A stretch of 16,353 nucleotides of DNA, taken from contig CAKSPN010000023.1 in the NCBI GenBank assembly GCA_934481375.1, positions 1 to 16,353 on the forward strand, given 5' to 3'. The DNA is from an uncultured Clostridia bacterium. GTDB lineage: Bacteria > Bacillota > Clostridia > UBA1381. This document shows, in pieces, positions 1 through 7,294 of the stretch; the first letter of the stretch is position 1, and every line of letters begins with the position of its first letter. The notes beneath the pieces are model-generated. The model had not been told where the DNA came from, did not search any database, and saw only the letters and a program-made list of their open reading frames with translations. The position numbers were made by a program, and so were the translations under genes.

Positions 1-1102
1 GACGTATATACGCCGAGTTTTCTATTGCGGTGTTAAGTTCTTTAAAAAGTCTGCACGGGTGGCGGATATAGAAAAACAATATATCCGTTTTGGAAACCTT
101 ATCGTAAAACTTTTCCTTAAAGCTCTCCGAATTGATGTCGAGCGGATAATCCGAGCCGTCCATATATGCGTGCGTGTTCATAAGCACCGCATAATCCGGC
201 GATGTGCCGAGTTCCTCCAAATCCTTTTCGGGCGTTTCGCTCTCCTTTATCACTCCGAAAAACACCGACTGATACGTTGTATCGTTCTGCATCCAATCGG
301 GTATGGAAACGTAAAGATTTATCATAAACCCGACCGACACAACCGCCGATATAACCACCGCCGCTTTGAAGAACCTGTCCTTACGCAAAATCATAATTAC
401 CGCCGCAAGCAGGCTCACTATAACCGAGAACGGAATATTCACAAGCTTTGAACCTGCGAACATATACAGCACCGCATAAAAGTACACAACTTTCGGCACG
501 CTCGGGCGCTTGTAAATCATAAGCCCTGCCGAAATGAGCATCATAAGCGACACATACTGCAAAGGCTCGCCGTAGAACGAATTGAAGTACAAAAGATACC
601 CCGAATCGCAGAACATCACCAAAAACAGTACCAGCACCGCTATGCGCTGAGATCGCTTGAAATCCGCAAAAAAGGTGAATATTCCCCATGCGGCAAGCGC
701 AAGCAGAAAGATGTATATCGCCGCCAGGTAGAATATATCGTACGAGGTTTCGTCACGGTGAAATACCGTATTGCTTACAAGATTTAAAACCTTGGAAAGC
801 TTTATCACCATAAAGTGCGGCGATGAATATATTTCGTTTTCCTTATTTGTTTCGCAGACCGACTTTACCTTTTCCGAAAAGGTACTGCCCGAAACGGTCA
901 TTTTGTAATCCTCTTTAAAGAGGTAGTAATGATCGGTATCGTCCGCATATTTCAGATTATTACCCAAAAGCACACGTCTGAAATCGCCGTTATCGCTCAG
1001 ACCCACGTTATCGCCCAGATACAGCACCGAAAACGACAGTATTATTACCAGAAGTGCGCCTATTATCGGATATATTCTGCTTTTTCGGCTGACAGAATTC
1101 AA
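1..1102 (-). CDS. Partial multipass membrane protein, possibly WsfD-like glycan hexose transferase
   Basis: An open minus-strand frame runs from a TTG start to the window edge: 367 residues, C-terminus missing. The TTG is chosen because GGGAGG (1111-1116) lies 8 bases upstream; the nearby ATG at about 1118 is in another frame. One hydrophobic helix sits near residues 11-29, followed by a polar, probably extracellular stretch with the motif DNGDFRR (37-43), then about six more helices between 122 and 265, including a YFNSFYGEP motif (172-180). A second polar region follows 266. This layout resembles GT-C-type membrane glycosyltransferases, and the motifs recall proteins annotated as WsfD-like hexose transferases. 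That assignment is from memory and tentative; the membrane topology is much surer. The gene lies 77 bases downstream of the S1-domain gene, with a hairpin between them. Confidence 0.6.
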   Translation of the reverse strand, partial: MNSVSRKSRIYPIIGALLVIILSFSVLYLGDNVGLSDNGDFRRVLLGNNLKYADDTDHYYLFKEDYKMTVSGSTFSEKVKSVCETNKENEIYSSPHFMVIKLSKVLNLVSNTVFHRDETSYDIFYLAAIYIFLLALAAWGIFTFFADFKRSQRIAVLVLFLVMFCDSGYLLYFNSFYGEPLQYVSLMMLISAGLMIYKRPSVPKVVYFYAVLYMFAGSKLVNIPFSVIVSLLAAVIMILRKDRFFKAAVVISAVVSVGFMINLYVSIPDWMQNDTTYQSVFFGVIKESETPEKDLEELGTSPDYAVLMNTHAYMDGSDYPLDINSESFKEKFYDKVSKTDILFFYIRHPCRLFKELNTAIENSAYIR

Positions 1103-1142
1103 TAATTCTTCCTCCCATATTTATTCCTTTAACAGACAAATA

Positions 1143-1163
1143 GGCGGAAAATGAATTTCCGCC
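1143..1163 (-). terminator. Hairpin after the S1-domain gene, weak terminator
   Basis: An 8-bp perfect stem (GGCGGAAA / TTTCCGCC) with a 5-base loop lies between the S1-domain gene and the membrane protein gene. On the minus strand it is followed by TATTTGTCTG, a poor U-tract. It could be a leaky terminator or a processing/stability hairpin. Confidence 0.4.
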
Positions 1164-1179
1164 CATTAATTATTCATAT

Positions 1180-1656
1180 TTAAAACGAAAATCCGCCCTT
1201 GCGGCTGTAGCCGCCGGAACGCTTTGAGTCGGCGTTTTTCTTTAACGCCTGTATTTTTTCGTCACTGTCCTGTTTAAATTTTGAAAGCTTATCCTCAAAC
1301 GACAAATTCTCGTCCGATTTCGTAAACAAATCCACATCCGCCGGGCATACACGCTTGTTCTGCTCACGGGTGTGTTCTCTTTTTATGCGGGGTTTTTCTT
1401 TTTCCGCAGCTTTTTTGATTGACAGATTTATTCTGCCGTTCTCATCGATTTTTATTACCTTCACACGAACGCTGTCGCCGATTTTAAGGCGGTCGTTTAT
1501 ATCTTTAACGTAATCGGCCGACACCTCCGATATATGTACAAGCCCCGACTGATTATCGCCGATGCTGACGAATGCGCCGAACGGCATTATGCTTACTACT
1601 TTTCCGTCTAATATGCTGCCTACTGAAACCATCTTTTCTTTTTTATCCCCCTGCAA
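1180..1656 (-). CDS. yabR: S1-domain RNA-binding protein (YabR type)
   Basis: The protein has 158 residues from the preferred TTG start at 1656. GGAGGG (1665-1670) is 8 bases upstream, and the TTG begins one base after the divIC stop. An ATG at 1677 would lie inside divIC, and an ATG at 1632 (150 residues) is also possible. One S1/OB-fold domain fills roughly the N-terminal half, with the typical VGSILDGKV start, PFGAFVSIG, SGLVHISEV and INLSIKKA segments. The remainder is a charged Lys/Arg/Glu-rich tail ending in glycine, serine and phenylalanine. YabR-like S1 proteins follow divIC in many Firmicutes and are thought to bind RNA or ribosomes; their exact function is not settled. It is probably cotranscribed and translationally coupled with divIC. 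Confidence 0.85.
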   Translation of the reverse strand: MQGDKKEKMVSVGSILDGKVVSIMPFGAFVSIGDNQSGLVHISEVSADYVKDINDRLKIGDSVRVKVIKIDENGRINLSIKKAAEKEKPRIKREHTREQNKRVCPADVDLFTKSDENLSFEDKLSKFKQDSDEKIQALKKNADSKRSGGYSRKGGFSF

Positions 1657-1657
1657 A

Positions 1658-1972
1658 TTACTGTCCCTCCGATACATCTATGAAAATTTTCGCATTGCTC
1701 TTTACCAAGCCGAGCTTTTCCGATGCGATTTTTTCTATGTATTCGTCGGTATCCACCTTATCCTTCAGTTCGTCAATTTCCTTTTGACGTGTACCCTCAT
1801 ATTCAATCTTCTCCTGCAAAGAAGCTATGTTCTGTTTATTTTTGTGTATCTGCGGAAGCTGCATAACTCCCCGAAACATCATCGTACCGGCAACGGCAAC
1901 CACCGCCCAGAACATAATGGCACGTTTATTTTTCCTGTAAAAGCTTATTACCTTTTCTTTTATCTCGTTCAT
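1658..1972 (-). CDS. divIC: Septum formation initiator DivIC/FtsB-like
   Basis: A 104-residue small bitopic membrane protein. It has a short basic cytoplasmic N-terminus, one transmembrane helix at about residues 18-36, and an extracytoplasmic coiled coil at about 42-75 rich in Lys, Glu and Gln. It ends with the family signature EYIEKIASEKLGLVK before the C-terminal strand. DivIC works with FtsL/DivIB-type partners at the division septum, and in sporulating cells at the polar septum. The ATG at 1972 has GGAAGG upstream on the minus strand and lies inside the end of yabQ (47-base overlap), so coupled translation is likely. The neighbouring yabP-yabQ-divIC-S1 order matches the conserved Firmicutes arrangement, which supports DivIC rather than a generic FtsB. 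Confidence 0.9.
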   Translation of the reverse strand: MNEIKEKVISFYRKNKRAIMFWAVVAVAGTMMFRGVMQLPQIHKNKQNIASLQEKIEYEGTRQKEIDELKDKVDTDEYIEKIASEKLGLVKSNAKIFIDVSEGQ

Positions 1973-2405
1973 TTTTTATGACCTTCCCATCGTCACATTT
2001 TTTACTGCGGCGGACAAGCCGCAGATATAAAGGCACTAATAGAATTTTATACAAAAATCGCAGCGGTGTCAAGAGTATTTGCGAAATAAAATGAAGAAAT
2101 TTAAAAATATTTTTAAAAATCACCGTAAAAATCTTCAAAAACACCTTTTGCAGCAATAATATGTACAAAATTGCACCTATCGCAAAGCCCAAAATTTCAA
2201 AAAGGCGCAGTTCGCCGCTGCCGAAAATCCACAGGCATTTCCACACCGCAAACGCCGTAACGGCGCAAAAGCAAATATCCTCCGCCGCCGTCATAAACGC
2301 ACCGTTTTTACCGGCGGCACGCATGGCACGGAACACATCGAAAAGCATTGCCGAAAAAGCGCCGCACAAAGTCAGGGCGATAAGCGCATATATTCCGCTG
2401 TTCAT
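1926..2405 (-). CDS. yabQ: Spore cortex biosynthesis protein YabQ
   Basis: A 159-residue membrane protein. The N-terminal hydrophobic segment (about 4-22) is followed by the family-typical DVFRAMR motif and an AAEDICF segment. Further hydrophobic helices lie at about 42-61 and 70-86, and a very hydrophobic basic stretch runs from 86 to 130. In Bacillus, YabQ is a sigma-E-dependent mother-cell protein needed for cortex peptidoglycan; here the role rests on family and neighbours. Its ATG overlaps the yabP stop in an ATGA quartet, a strong sign of coupled translation. The highly charged last 24 or so residues are encoded partly over the start of divIC. Confidence 0.9.
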   Translation of the reverse strand: MNSGIYALIALTLCGAFSAMLFDVFRAMRAAGKNGAFMTAAEDICFCAVTAFAVWKCLWIFGSGELRLFEILGFAIGAILYILLLQKVFLKIFTVIFKNIFKFLHFISQILLTPLRFLYKILLVPLYLRLVRRSKKCDDGKVIKNERDKRKGNKLLQEK

Positions 2406-2680
2406 TTAAAAAGACCGCCGAACATTCCCGTACCCTTATCACGGCGGTTTACATATTCGAGAAGCTGTACCTCGCCCGTGACGTCGAGATTTCCCGAATC
2501 GGTATTGAGCTTATTTATATTAAGCCCTTTTCCCTTTATCACAAGCGTACCCATATTGGTTTTAAGGTCAACCCTGTCGTCATTGAAGCTTATAACGTCC
2601 GTTACGCCCGTAAGCGACATTTTGTTTCTGTTTGACAATGTTATTTCGTGGTCGGTTATTATTTTTTTAATCTCAGACAT
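2402..2680 (-). CDS. yabP: Sporulation protein YabP
   Basis: A 92-residue, mostly beta-rich protein of the YabP/YqfC family. It shows the usual sequence of short strands: ITDHEITLSNRNK near the start, LTGVTDVISFND, then GTLVIKGKGLNINKLN and LDVTGEVQLLEY before a glycine-rich tail. YabP proteins are expressed in the mother cell during sporulation and genetically linked to cortex formation with YabQ. The ATG at 2680 has AAAGGAA about 10 bases upstream. It follows rqcP by 49 bases and overlaps yabQ by 4. In the 49-base gap, CATATATT (minus strand, 2712-2705) resembles a sigma-E -10 element, but the matching -35 is weak, so this is only a hint. Confidence 0.9.
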   Translation of the reverse strand: MSEIKKIITDHEITLSNRNKMSLTGVTDVISFNDDRVDLKTNMGTLVIKGKGLNINKLNTDSGNLDVTGEVQLLEYVNRRDKGTGMFGGLFK

Positions 2681-2729
2681 ATTGCAATCATTCCTTTCCG
2701 TATCAATATATGCCCGAGATACGCCTTTA

Positions 2730-2969
2730 TTACAGGATTTTGTACAGCGCGGGTGCGTCGTTTTTCAGAACATGCTCCGCAATTTGGCATACCTGTACTT
2801 TTGTTATACGCTCGCCCATTCTGATTTCTATAATATCGTTTTCCTTTACGTCATACGACGCCTTTACGACCTTGCCGTTTACCGTTATACGCCCCTGGTC
2901 GCACGCTTCGTTTGCAACCGAGCGGCGTTTTATAAGGCGTGTTATTTTAAGATATTTATCTATTCTCAT
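2730..2969 (-). CDS. rqcP: S4-domain ribosome quality-control protein RqcP
   Basis: A 79-residue protein consisting almost entirely of an S4 RNA-binding domain. It has the signature MRIDKYLKITRLIKRR at the N-terminus, then DQGRITVNGK (25-34) and ASYDVKENDIIEIR (38-50). This matches Bacillus YabO/RqcP, which binds the obstructed 50S-peptidyl-tRNA complex with RqcH and supports C-terminal alanine tailing. A TTG at 2975 could extend it by two residues, but the AAAGGAA site (2976-2982) would then touch the start, whereas it is 6 bases from the ATG used here. The gene starts almost directly after the hup terminator, so it depends on read-through or an unseen promoter. Confidence 0.92.
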   Translation of the reverse strand: MRIDKYLKITRLIKRRSVANEACDQGRITVNGKVVKASYDVKENDIIEIRMGERITKVQVCQIAEHVLKNDAPALYKIL

Positions 2970-2986
2970 ACCCAATTCCTTTCGCC

Positions 2987-3033
2987 GAAAAAATAAAGCT
3001 GCCGCAAAGCGAATTTCGCTTTACCGCAGCTTT
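2987..3033 (-). terminator. Rho-independent terminator of hup
   Basis: The outer stem AAAGCTGC/GCAGCTTT (2996-3003 side and 3026-3033) and inner stem AAAGCGA/TCGCTTT (3006-3012, 3016-3022) make one long imperfect hairpin. On the minus strand it is followed by ATTTTTTC. It ends just before the rqcP ribosome-binding site. Confidence 0.85.
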
Positions 3034-3048
3034 TCTTTCGTAAACAAA

Positions 3049-3324
3049 TTACTTATTTACAACGTCCTTTAAAGCCTTACCTGCTTTAAATGCGGGAACC
3101 TTTGATGCAGCAATTTTGATAACTTCGCCCGTACGGGGATTTTTACCTGTTCTTGCGTCTCTTGTTCTTACTTCAAATGTTCCGAAACCAACGAGCTGAA
3201 CCTTGTCGCCTTCAACCAATGCTTCTGTGATTGCTGCTGTAAAAGCGCTGACAGCCTTTTCAGCATCTTTCTTTGTTAATTCTGCTTTCTGAGCTACTGC
3301 TGCAACTAAATCTGTCTTGTTCAT
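3049..3324 (-). CDS. hup: HU family DNA-binding protein
   Basis: A 91-residue HU protein of normal length. The N-terminal helices begin MNKTDLVAAVAQKAELTKK. The beta-sheet core GFGTFEVRTRDARTG (46-60) leads to the DNA-binding arm with the family-defining KNPRTGE, and the last helix ends KAGKALKD. HU coats and bends DNA non-specifically as a nucleoid architectural protein. The ATG at 3324 has AGGAGGAA (3331-3338) upstream. It has its own consensus promoter and a strong terminator, so it is mainly a monocistronic, highly expressed unit inside the sporulation/division cluster. Closely related IHF-like or phage HU proteins are less likely given length and context. Confidence 0.95.
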   Translation of the reverse strand: MNKTDLVAAVAQKAELTKKDAEKAVSAFTAAITEALVEGDKVQLVGFGTFEVRTRDARTGKNPRTGEVIKIAASKVPAFKAGKALKDVVNK

Positions 3325-3397
3325 TTCTTTTTCCTCCTAAGATATAATTTAAAATCCCGGATAGTAAAATACCCGAAACTCCCTATACTACTATGAC

Positions 3398-3426
3398 ATT
3401 TTAATACAAACAAGCTGAAATGTCAA
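3398..3426 (-). promoter_or_regulatory. Sigma-A promoter of hup
   Basis: On the minus strand TTGACA (3426-3421), 17 bases, TAAAAT (3403-3398). This predicts a start near 3391 and a 5' leader of about 67 bases before the hup ATG. Confidence 0.85.
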
Positions 3427-3463
3427 GCTTTTATTTACAAATTTTACGTTTTGACCTGTTTTT

Positions 3464-4249
3464 TCAGCTTAAATGCTTAATTTCGTCCCAAATTCTGTCC
3501 ATTTCGTCCAAAGATATTGATGAAAGCTCCTTTCCGTCCGCTTTCGCTTTGTTCTCCATTTTCTCAAACCGATCTATAAATTTCTCCGACGCTTTCGTCA
3601 GTGCGGTTTCGGGAGTGATCCCGAGAAAACGCCCCAGATTTACCGCCGCAAACAGGAAATCGCCGTATTCCTCTTCTACGTCCGCCGCCGTTCCGTTTGC
3701 CTGCGCCTCCTTTATTTCGTCCGCCTCCTCGTACACCTTTGCGTACACGTCCGCTATATTGTCCCAGTCAAAGCCTGCGCCTTTGGCTTTTTTCTGCACC
3801 TTTTCGGCACGCATGAGAGCCGGATAGTATTTCGGCACGTCACGCAGTGTTTCGGTATATGTTTTTAAGCCCTTTTCTTTCTTCTTGTTCTTTTCCCAGT
3901 TGTCGAGCGCCTCTTTTTCGTCGCCTACGTGTTCCTTTCCGAAAACGTGCGTATGGCGTGTGACAAGCTTTGTGCATATCTCGTTTACCACATCGTCAAA
4001 ATCGAACGCATTGCGCTCCTTTGCTATCTGCGCATGGAAAACCACCTGCAAAAGCACATCGCCCAGCTCGTTTGCAAACGCTTTGTCGTCGCCGCTGTCG
4101 AGTGCGTCTATCGCCTCGTAGCTTTCCTCGATCATACTCTTTTTTATGCTCTCGTGCGTCTGCACCTTATCCCACGGACAGCCGTTCGGACTGCGCAGTG
4201 TTTCCATTATTTCAAGCAAATCGTTTATTGTATATCTTTTCTCAGACAT
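3464..4249 (-). CDS. mazG: Nucleoside triphosphate pyrophosphohydrolase MazG
   Basis: A 261-residue enzyme with two tandem MazG domains, as in the full-length housekeeping form that hydrolyses non-canonical or excess (d)NTPs to NMP and pyrophosphate. The first domain shows the metal-binding glutamates in EESYE (41-45) and ELGD (61-64) after the typical LRSPNGCPWDKVQTH segment. The second shows YEEADE (173-178) and EEEYGD (192-197). RHTHVFG (98-104) links them. The ATG at 4249 is preferred since GGGGA lies 5 bases upstream. An ATG at 4261 would add four residues but sits directly against its AAAGGA. The gene lies between spoVB and hup, as in many clostridia. Confidence 0.93.
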   Translation of the reverse strand: MSEKRYTINDLLEIMETLRSPNGCPWDKVQTHESIKKSMIEESYEAIDALDSGDDKAFANELGDVLLQVVFHAQIAKERNAFDFDDVVNEICTKLVTRHTHVFGKEHVGDEKEALDNWEKNKKKEKGLKTYTETLRDVPKYYPALMRAEKVQKKAKGAGFDWDNIADVYAKVYEEADEIKEAQANGTAADVEEEYGDFLFAAVNLGRFLGITPETALTKASEKFIDRFEKMENKAKADGKELSSISLDEMDRIWDEIKHLS

Positions 4250-4306
4250 TTTTATCCCCATTCCTTTGTATGTATTTTTATATTAGATACTGTTTTTTGG
4301 CTGAAT

Positions 4307-4356
4307 TTTGCACTATCGTGCAAAGCTGAATAGATTTAACCCTGCTAAATCTATTC
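4307..4356. repeat. Two tandem hairpins between spoVB and mazG
   Basis: The 5' untranslated gap of mazG carries two perfect inverted repeats: TTTGCAC/GTGCAAA (4307-4313, 4318-4324, 4-base loop) and GAATAGATTTA/TAAATCTATTC (4328-4338, 4346-4356, 7-base loop). Neither is followed by a U-tract on the minus strand. On the plus strand a T7 run begins about 8 bases after the longer stem. They could act as weak terminators, stability elements or a repeat relic. Confidence 0.6.
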
Positions 4357-4375
4357 TATCACATTTTTTTCCTGT

Positions 4376-5896
4376 TTACAATACCTTTGAGATTTCATTT
4401 TTGCCTATCGCACCGGTTAAAAGGAGCATACACATATAAACCGCACCGCCTGCCGCACATATGCATGCCAGTCCGGCTATTGACGGCAAATCCGCAAGCG
4501 GTGCTTTTAACAGACGCATAACCGCAAACATTGCCCCCGCCGATGCCGCCGGCTTTATAATTATTGACATTATATTGTATTTTAAACTCAGATATTTTTT
4601 TACCGCCGCCGTGTTTATCGTAACCGTCACGAGATAACCTGCGTTTGCGGCGATGACTGCGCCATAAATATTAATTTCGGGTCTTTTTATAAGCAGTGCG
4701 CTTATAAAAAGCTTAACCGCCGCACCGATAAACATAAATATTATAGGCTCGGTTATCCTGCCCGACGCCTGCATAACCGCCGCAGTTATCTGCGTTACGC
4801 ACAAAAGCACGATACACGGTGCGGAGGCTTTTAACATATTTGCGGAGGCGGTGTTGCGGAAAAGCACGCCCAAAATTTCCTCCGGCATAAGATACATAAC
4901 AACAGCGCACGGCAAAGCAAGATATATCGTAAGCCGTATTCCCGACAGCGCCGCTTTTGCCGCACGCTCCGCATTCCCCGACGCCGTTGCTCCCGATATA
5001 ATCGGTAGTATGCTTACGCCGAGCGTGGCGAGTATTCCCGACGGCAGATTGAACACCGTCATTGCGTATCCCGTATATGCGCCGTAAATGTAGCGTGCCT
5101 TTTCCTCGCCGAGCCCTGCCGAGAGCAGTCCCGTGCGGATTATCGTGGTTTCCGCAAGCGACATGGCATTTGATATTACCGCCGCCGCAAGCACTGGAAC
5201 GGCAACGGACAGCACGGTTTTAAGTATCTGCCTTCTCTCGCTGCTTTCATAATACAGGCTTACTTTTCTGCGTTCGTACATATACATGGCAACAAGCATT
5301 GCCGATGCGACAAGTTCGCCTGCGGCAACGCCCAATATTGCACCGCCTGCCGACATATATGCTCCGCCGCTTATGAGCGCCGCCGCAAGGAAATATCCCG
5401 CCGCAAGCTTTACAAAAGCCTCCGTCACCTGCGAAACGGCGGTGGGTATCATATTGGACGAGCCTTGATAATAGCTTTTGTACGCCGTACCGGCGGCAAC
5501 GAGAAAGACCGCCGGGGAAATGCATTTTATCGCAAACACCGCTTTTTCCTCTTTAAGGGCAAATGCAAAAAACTCCGCTCCGAAATACAGTATTGCAGTT
5601 CCGAAAACGCCTATAACGCAAAGAACAACAGTCGAAACTCTGACCGTATTATGCGCAAGGCGTTCGTTCTTTTTTGCAAGTGCCTCGGAAACGCTTTTTG
5701 AAACAGCGAGCGGAAATCCCGATATTATAAACGTCAGAAACATTATGTAAACCTGAAACGCCACGCCGAACACCGCCATACCGTCCTCGTGGAGAATATA
5801 TGTAAGCGGTATTTTGAACACCGCACCGAGTATTTTGGATATTGCATTTGCAACCATAAGAGTTGCCGCACCTGCCATAAAGCTTTGTTTTTTCAT
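4376..5896 (-). CDS. spoVB: Stage V sporulation protein B, MOP-family flippase
   Basis: A 506-residue polytopic membrane protein with about 14 predicted helices, the usual size and layout of the polysaccharide-transporter branch of the MOP (MurJ/MATE) superfamily. The N-terminus KKQSFMAGAATLMVANAISK, the segment KILGAVFKIPLTYIL and the downstream AGFPLAVSK-like motif (here ISGFPLAVSKSVSEA) are typical of SpoVB/YtgP proteins. SpoVB is required for spore cortex and is thought to move lipid-linked peptidoglycan precursors across the mother-cell/forespore membrane. A stop codon directly precedes the ATG at 5896, so this is the first possible start; its ribosome-binding site (AAAGGC, 12 bases away) is weak. 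YtgP/MurJ-like vegetative roles cannot be excluded, but the sporulation neighbours favour SpoVB. Confidence 0.9.
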   Translation of the reverse strand: MKKQSFMAGAATLMVANAISKILGAVFKIPLTYILHEDGMAVFGVAFQVYIMFLTFIISGFPLAVSKSVSEALAKKNERLAHNTVRVSTVVLCVIGVFGTAILYFGAEFFAFALKEEKAVFAIKCISPAVFLVAAGTAYKSYYQGSSNMIPTAVSQVTEAFVKLAAGYFLAAALISGGAYMSAGGAILGVAAGELVASAMLVAMYMYERRKVSLYYESSERRQILKTVLSVAVPVLAAAVISNAMSLAETTIIRTGLLSAGLGEEKARYIYGAYTGYAMTVFNLPSGILATLGVSILPIISGATASGNAERAAKAALSGIRLTIYLALPCAVVMYLMPEEILGVLFRNTASANMLKASAPCIVLLCVTQITAAVMQASGRITEPIIFMFIGAAVKLFISALLIKRPEINIYGAVIAANAGYLVTVTINTAAVKKYLSLKYNIMSIIIKPAASAGAMFAVMRLLKAPLADLPSIAGLACICAAGGAVYMCMLLLTGAIGKNEISKVL

Positions 5897-5937
5897 CTAT
5901 ACGACTGCCTTTCACAAATAAATCAAAGCAATAAGCC

Positions 5938-5966
5938 TTGTCATATTATTCTATTTATGCTATAAT
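5938..5966 (+). promoter_or_regulatory. Sigma-A promoter of aroA
   Basis: TTGTCA (5938-5943), 17-base spacer, TATAAT (5961-5966), followed by a GGGAG ribosome-binding site and the aroA ATG at 5991. It lies in the 94-base gap divergent to spoVB. Confidence 0.85.
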
Positions 5967-5990
5967 TGTTTTATACGGGAGTGATTTACA

Positions 5991-7256
5991 ATGATTATAA
6001 AAAAAATAGGCTCGGCAAACGGCGAAATAACCGTCCCGGGCGATAAATCCATTTCACACAGAGCAGTTATGTTCAATTCGCTCGCAAAAGGCACTGCGCA
6101 TATTACGGGTTTTCTAAAGGGTGCGGACTGCCTTTCTACGATTGAATGCTTTAAGGCTTTGGGCGTGGAAATAGAGATGTCGGAGGATATGATAACCGTT
6201 CACGGCAACGGACTTCACGGCTTAAAAGAACCGCAGAAAATGCTCTATACGGGGAACAGCGGTACAACGACAAGACTTCTTTGCGGTATACTTTCGGGGC
6301 AGGATTTCAATTCTTCGCTCACGGGCGACAAATCAATCGAAAAACGCCCGATGAAGCGTGTAACCGAACCTCTGTCGCTTATGGGTGCAAAAATAGAAAA
6401 TGATTATTGTCCGCTCAGCATTACGGGCAGTAAGCTTCACGGTACGGAATACAAAATGACGGTTGCCTCCGCACAGGTAAAAACCGCCCTTATTCTGGCG
6501 GCTCTGTATGCGGACGGGGAAACGATAATATACGAAAAAGAAAAATCACGTGACCACACGGAGCGTATGCTTGCCGCAATGGGTGCGGATATTGTGTGCG
6601 ACGGGCTTAAAATAACAATACGCCCCGGCAAAGAACTGCGTGCCGCCGACATTGACGTATGCGGAGATATTTCATCTGCGGCGTTCTTTATGGCGCTGGG
6701 ACTTATTATGCCGTCCTCACGTGTTACGGTAAGAAATGTAGGAGTAAACCCCACACGGACGGGAATTATTGATGTTCTCAAAGCAATGGGTGCAGATATG
6801 AAATTCGAAAACGAGCGCATTGTTTCGGGAGAGCCCGTTGCGGATATAACGGTTTCATCGTCACGCCTTAAAGGCGTAACGATAGGCGGCGATATTATAC
6901 CAAGACTTATTGACGAGATACCGATAATTGCGGCGGCGGCGGTATTTGCCGAGGGCGAAACGGTTATAAAGGACGCACACGAACTGCGTGTTAAGGAAAC
7001 GGACAGAATAGCCGCAATCGAGAACGAGTTTTCAAAATGCGGTGCGGACATTACGGCGTCCGACGACGGAATGGTTATCCGCAGCGGAAAGCCGATACAC
7101 GGCACCGATTTTAAAACATACGGCGACCACCGAATGGCAATGAGCCTTTCGGTGCTGGCACAGCTTGCCGAGGGCGATTCGTCGCTTGACGACAGTAAAT
7201 GCGTTTCGGTATCGTACCCGACGTTCTTTGATGATTTGTACAAATTGGGAGAATAA
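5991..7256 (+). CDS. aroA: 3-phosphoshikimate 1-carboxyvinyltransferase (EPSP synthase)
   Basis: A 421-residue cytosolic enzyme of the shikimate pathway that transfers the enolpyruvyl group of PEP to shikimate 3-phosphate. The two-lobed family fold is recognisable by GDKSISHR (17-24, with the substrate-binding Lys19/Ser20/Arg24), TGNSGTTTRLL (87-97), RPMKRV (119-124), ASAQVKTALILA (159-170), the catalytic aspartate in IDEIP (Asp308), RVKETDR (333-339) and GDHRMAMS (378-385). The GNSGTT and RPM motifs are of the Gram-positive type rather than the E. coli type. The gene has its own promoter and terminator and stands apart from other aro genes. The neighbouring genes give no pathway context. Confidence 0.96.
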   Translation: MIIKKIGSANGEITVPGDKSISHRAVMFNSLAKGTAHITGFLKGADCLSTIECFKALGVEIEMSEDMITVHGNGLHGLKEPQKMLYTGNSGTTTRLLCGILSGQDFNSSLTGDKSIEKRPMKRVTEPLSLMGAKIENDYCPLSITGSKLHGTEYKMTVASAQVKTALILAALYADGETIIYEKEKSRDHTERMLAAMGADIVCDGLKITIRPGKELRAADIDVCGDISSAAFFMALGLIMPSSRVTVRNVGVNPTRTGIIDVLKAMGADMKFENERIVSGEPVADITVSSSRLKGVTIGGDIIPRLIDEIPIIAAAAVFAEGETVIKDAHELRVKETDRIAAIENEFSKCGADITASDDGMVIRSGKPIHGTDFKTYGDHRMAMSLSVLAQLAEGDSSLDDSKCVSVSYPTFFDDLYKLGE

Positions 7257-7262
7257 AAAAGC

Positions 7263-7294
7263 GCCCTCATCTTTTAAAAAGATGAGGGCATTTT
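7263..7294. terminator. Bidirectional terminator between aroA and the AraC regulator
   Basis: A perfect 12-bp stem GCCCTCATCTTT/AAAGATGAGGGC (7263-7274, 7278-7289) is followed by ATTTTC on the plus strand. Read on the minus strand it is followed by GCTTTTTTA. It serves the two convergent genes. Confidence 0.9.

Noticed and set aside
59..689. Open frames on both strands at 59-451 and 381-689
   Set aside because: Both lie in the wrong frame of the long minus-strand membrane protein gene that continues past the left edge.
3420..4333. Several plus-strand frames opposite mazG
   Set aside because: All are antisense to the well-conserved MazG coding region and lack start signals.
6437..7270. A 277-codon minus-strand open frame opposite aroA
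   Set aside because: Antisense shadow of a clear, highly conserved gene; composition is serine-rich as expected for a shadow, and there is no ribosome-binding site.
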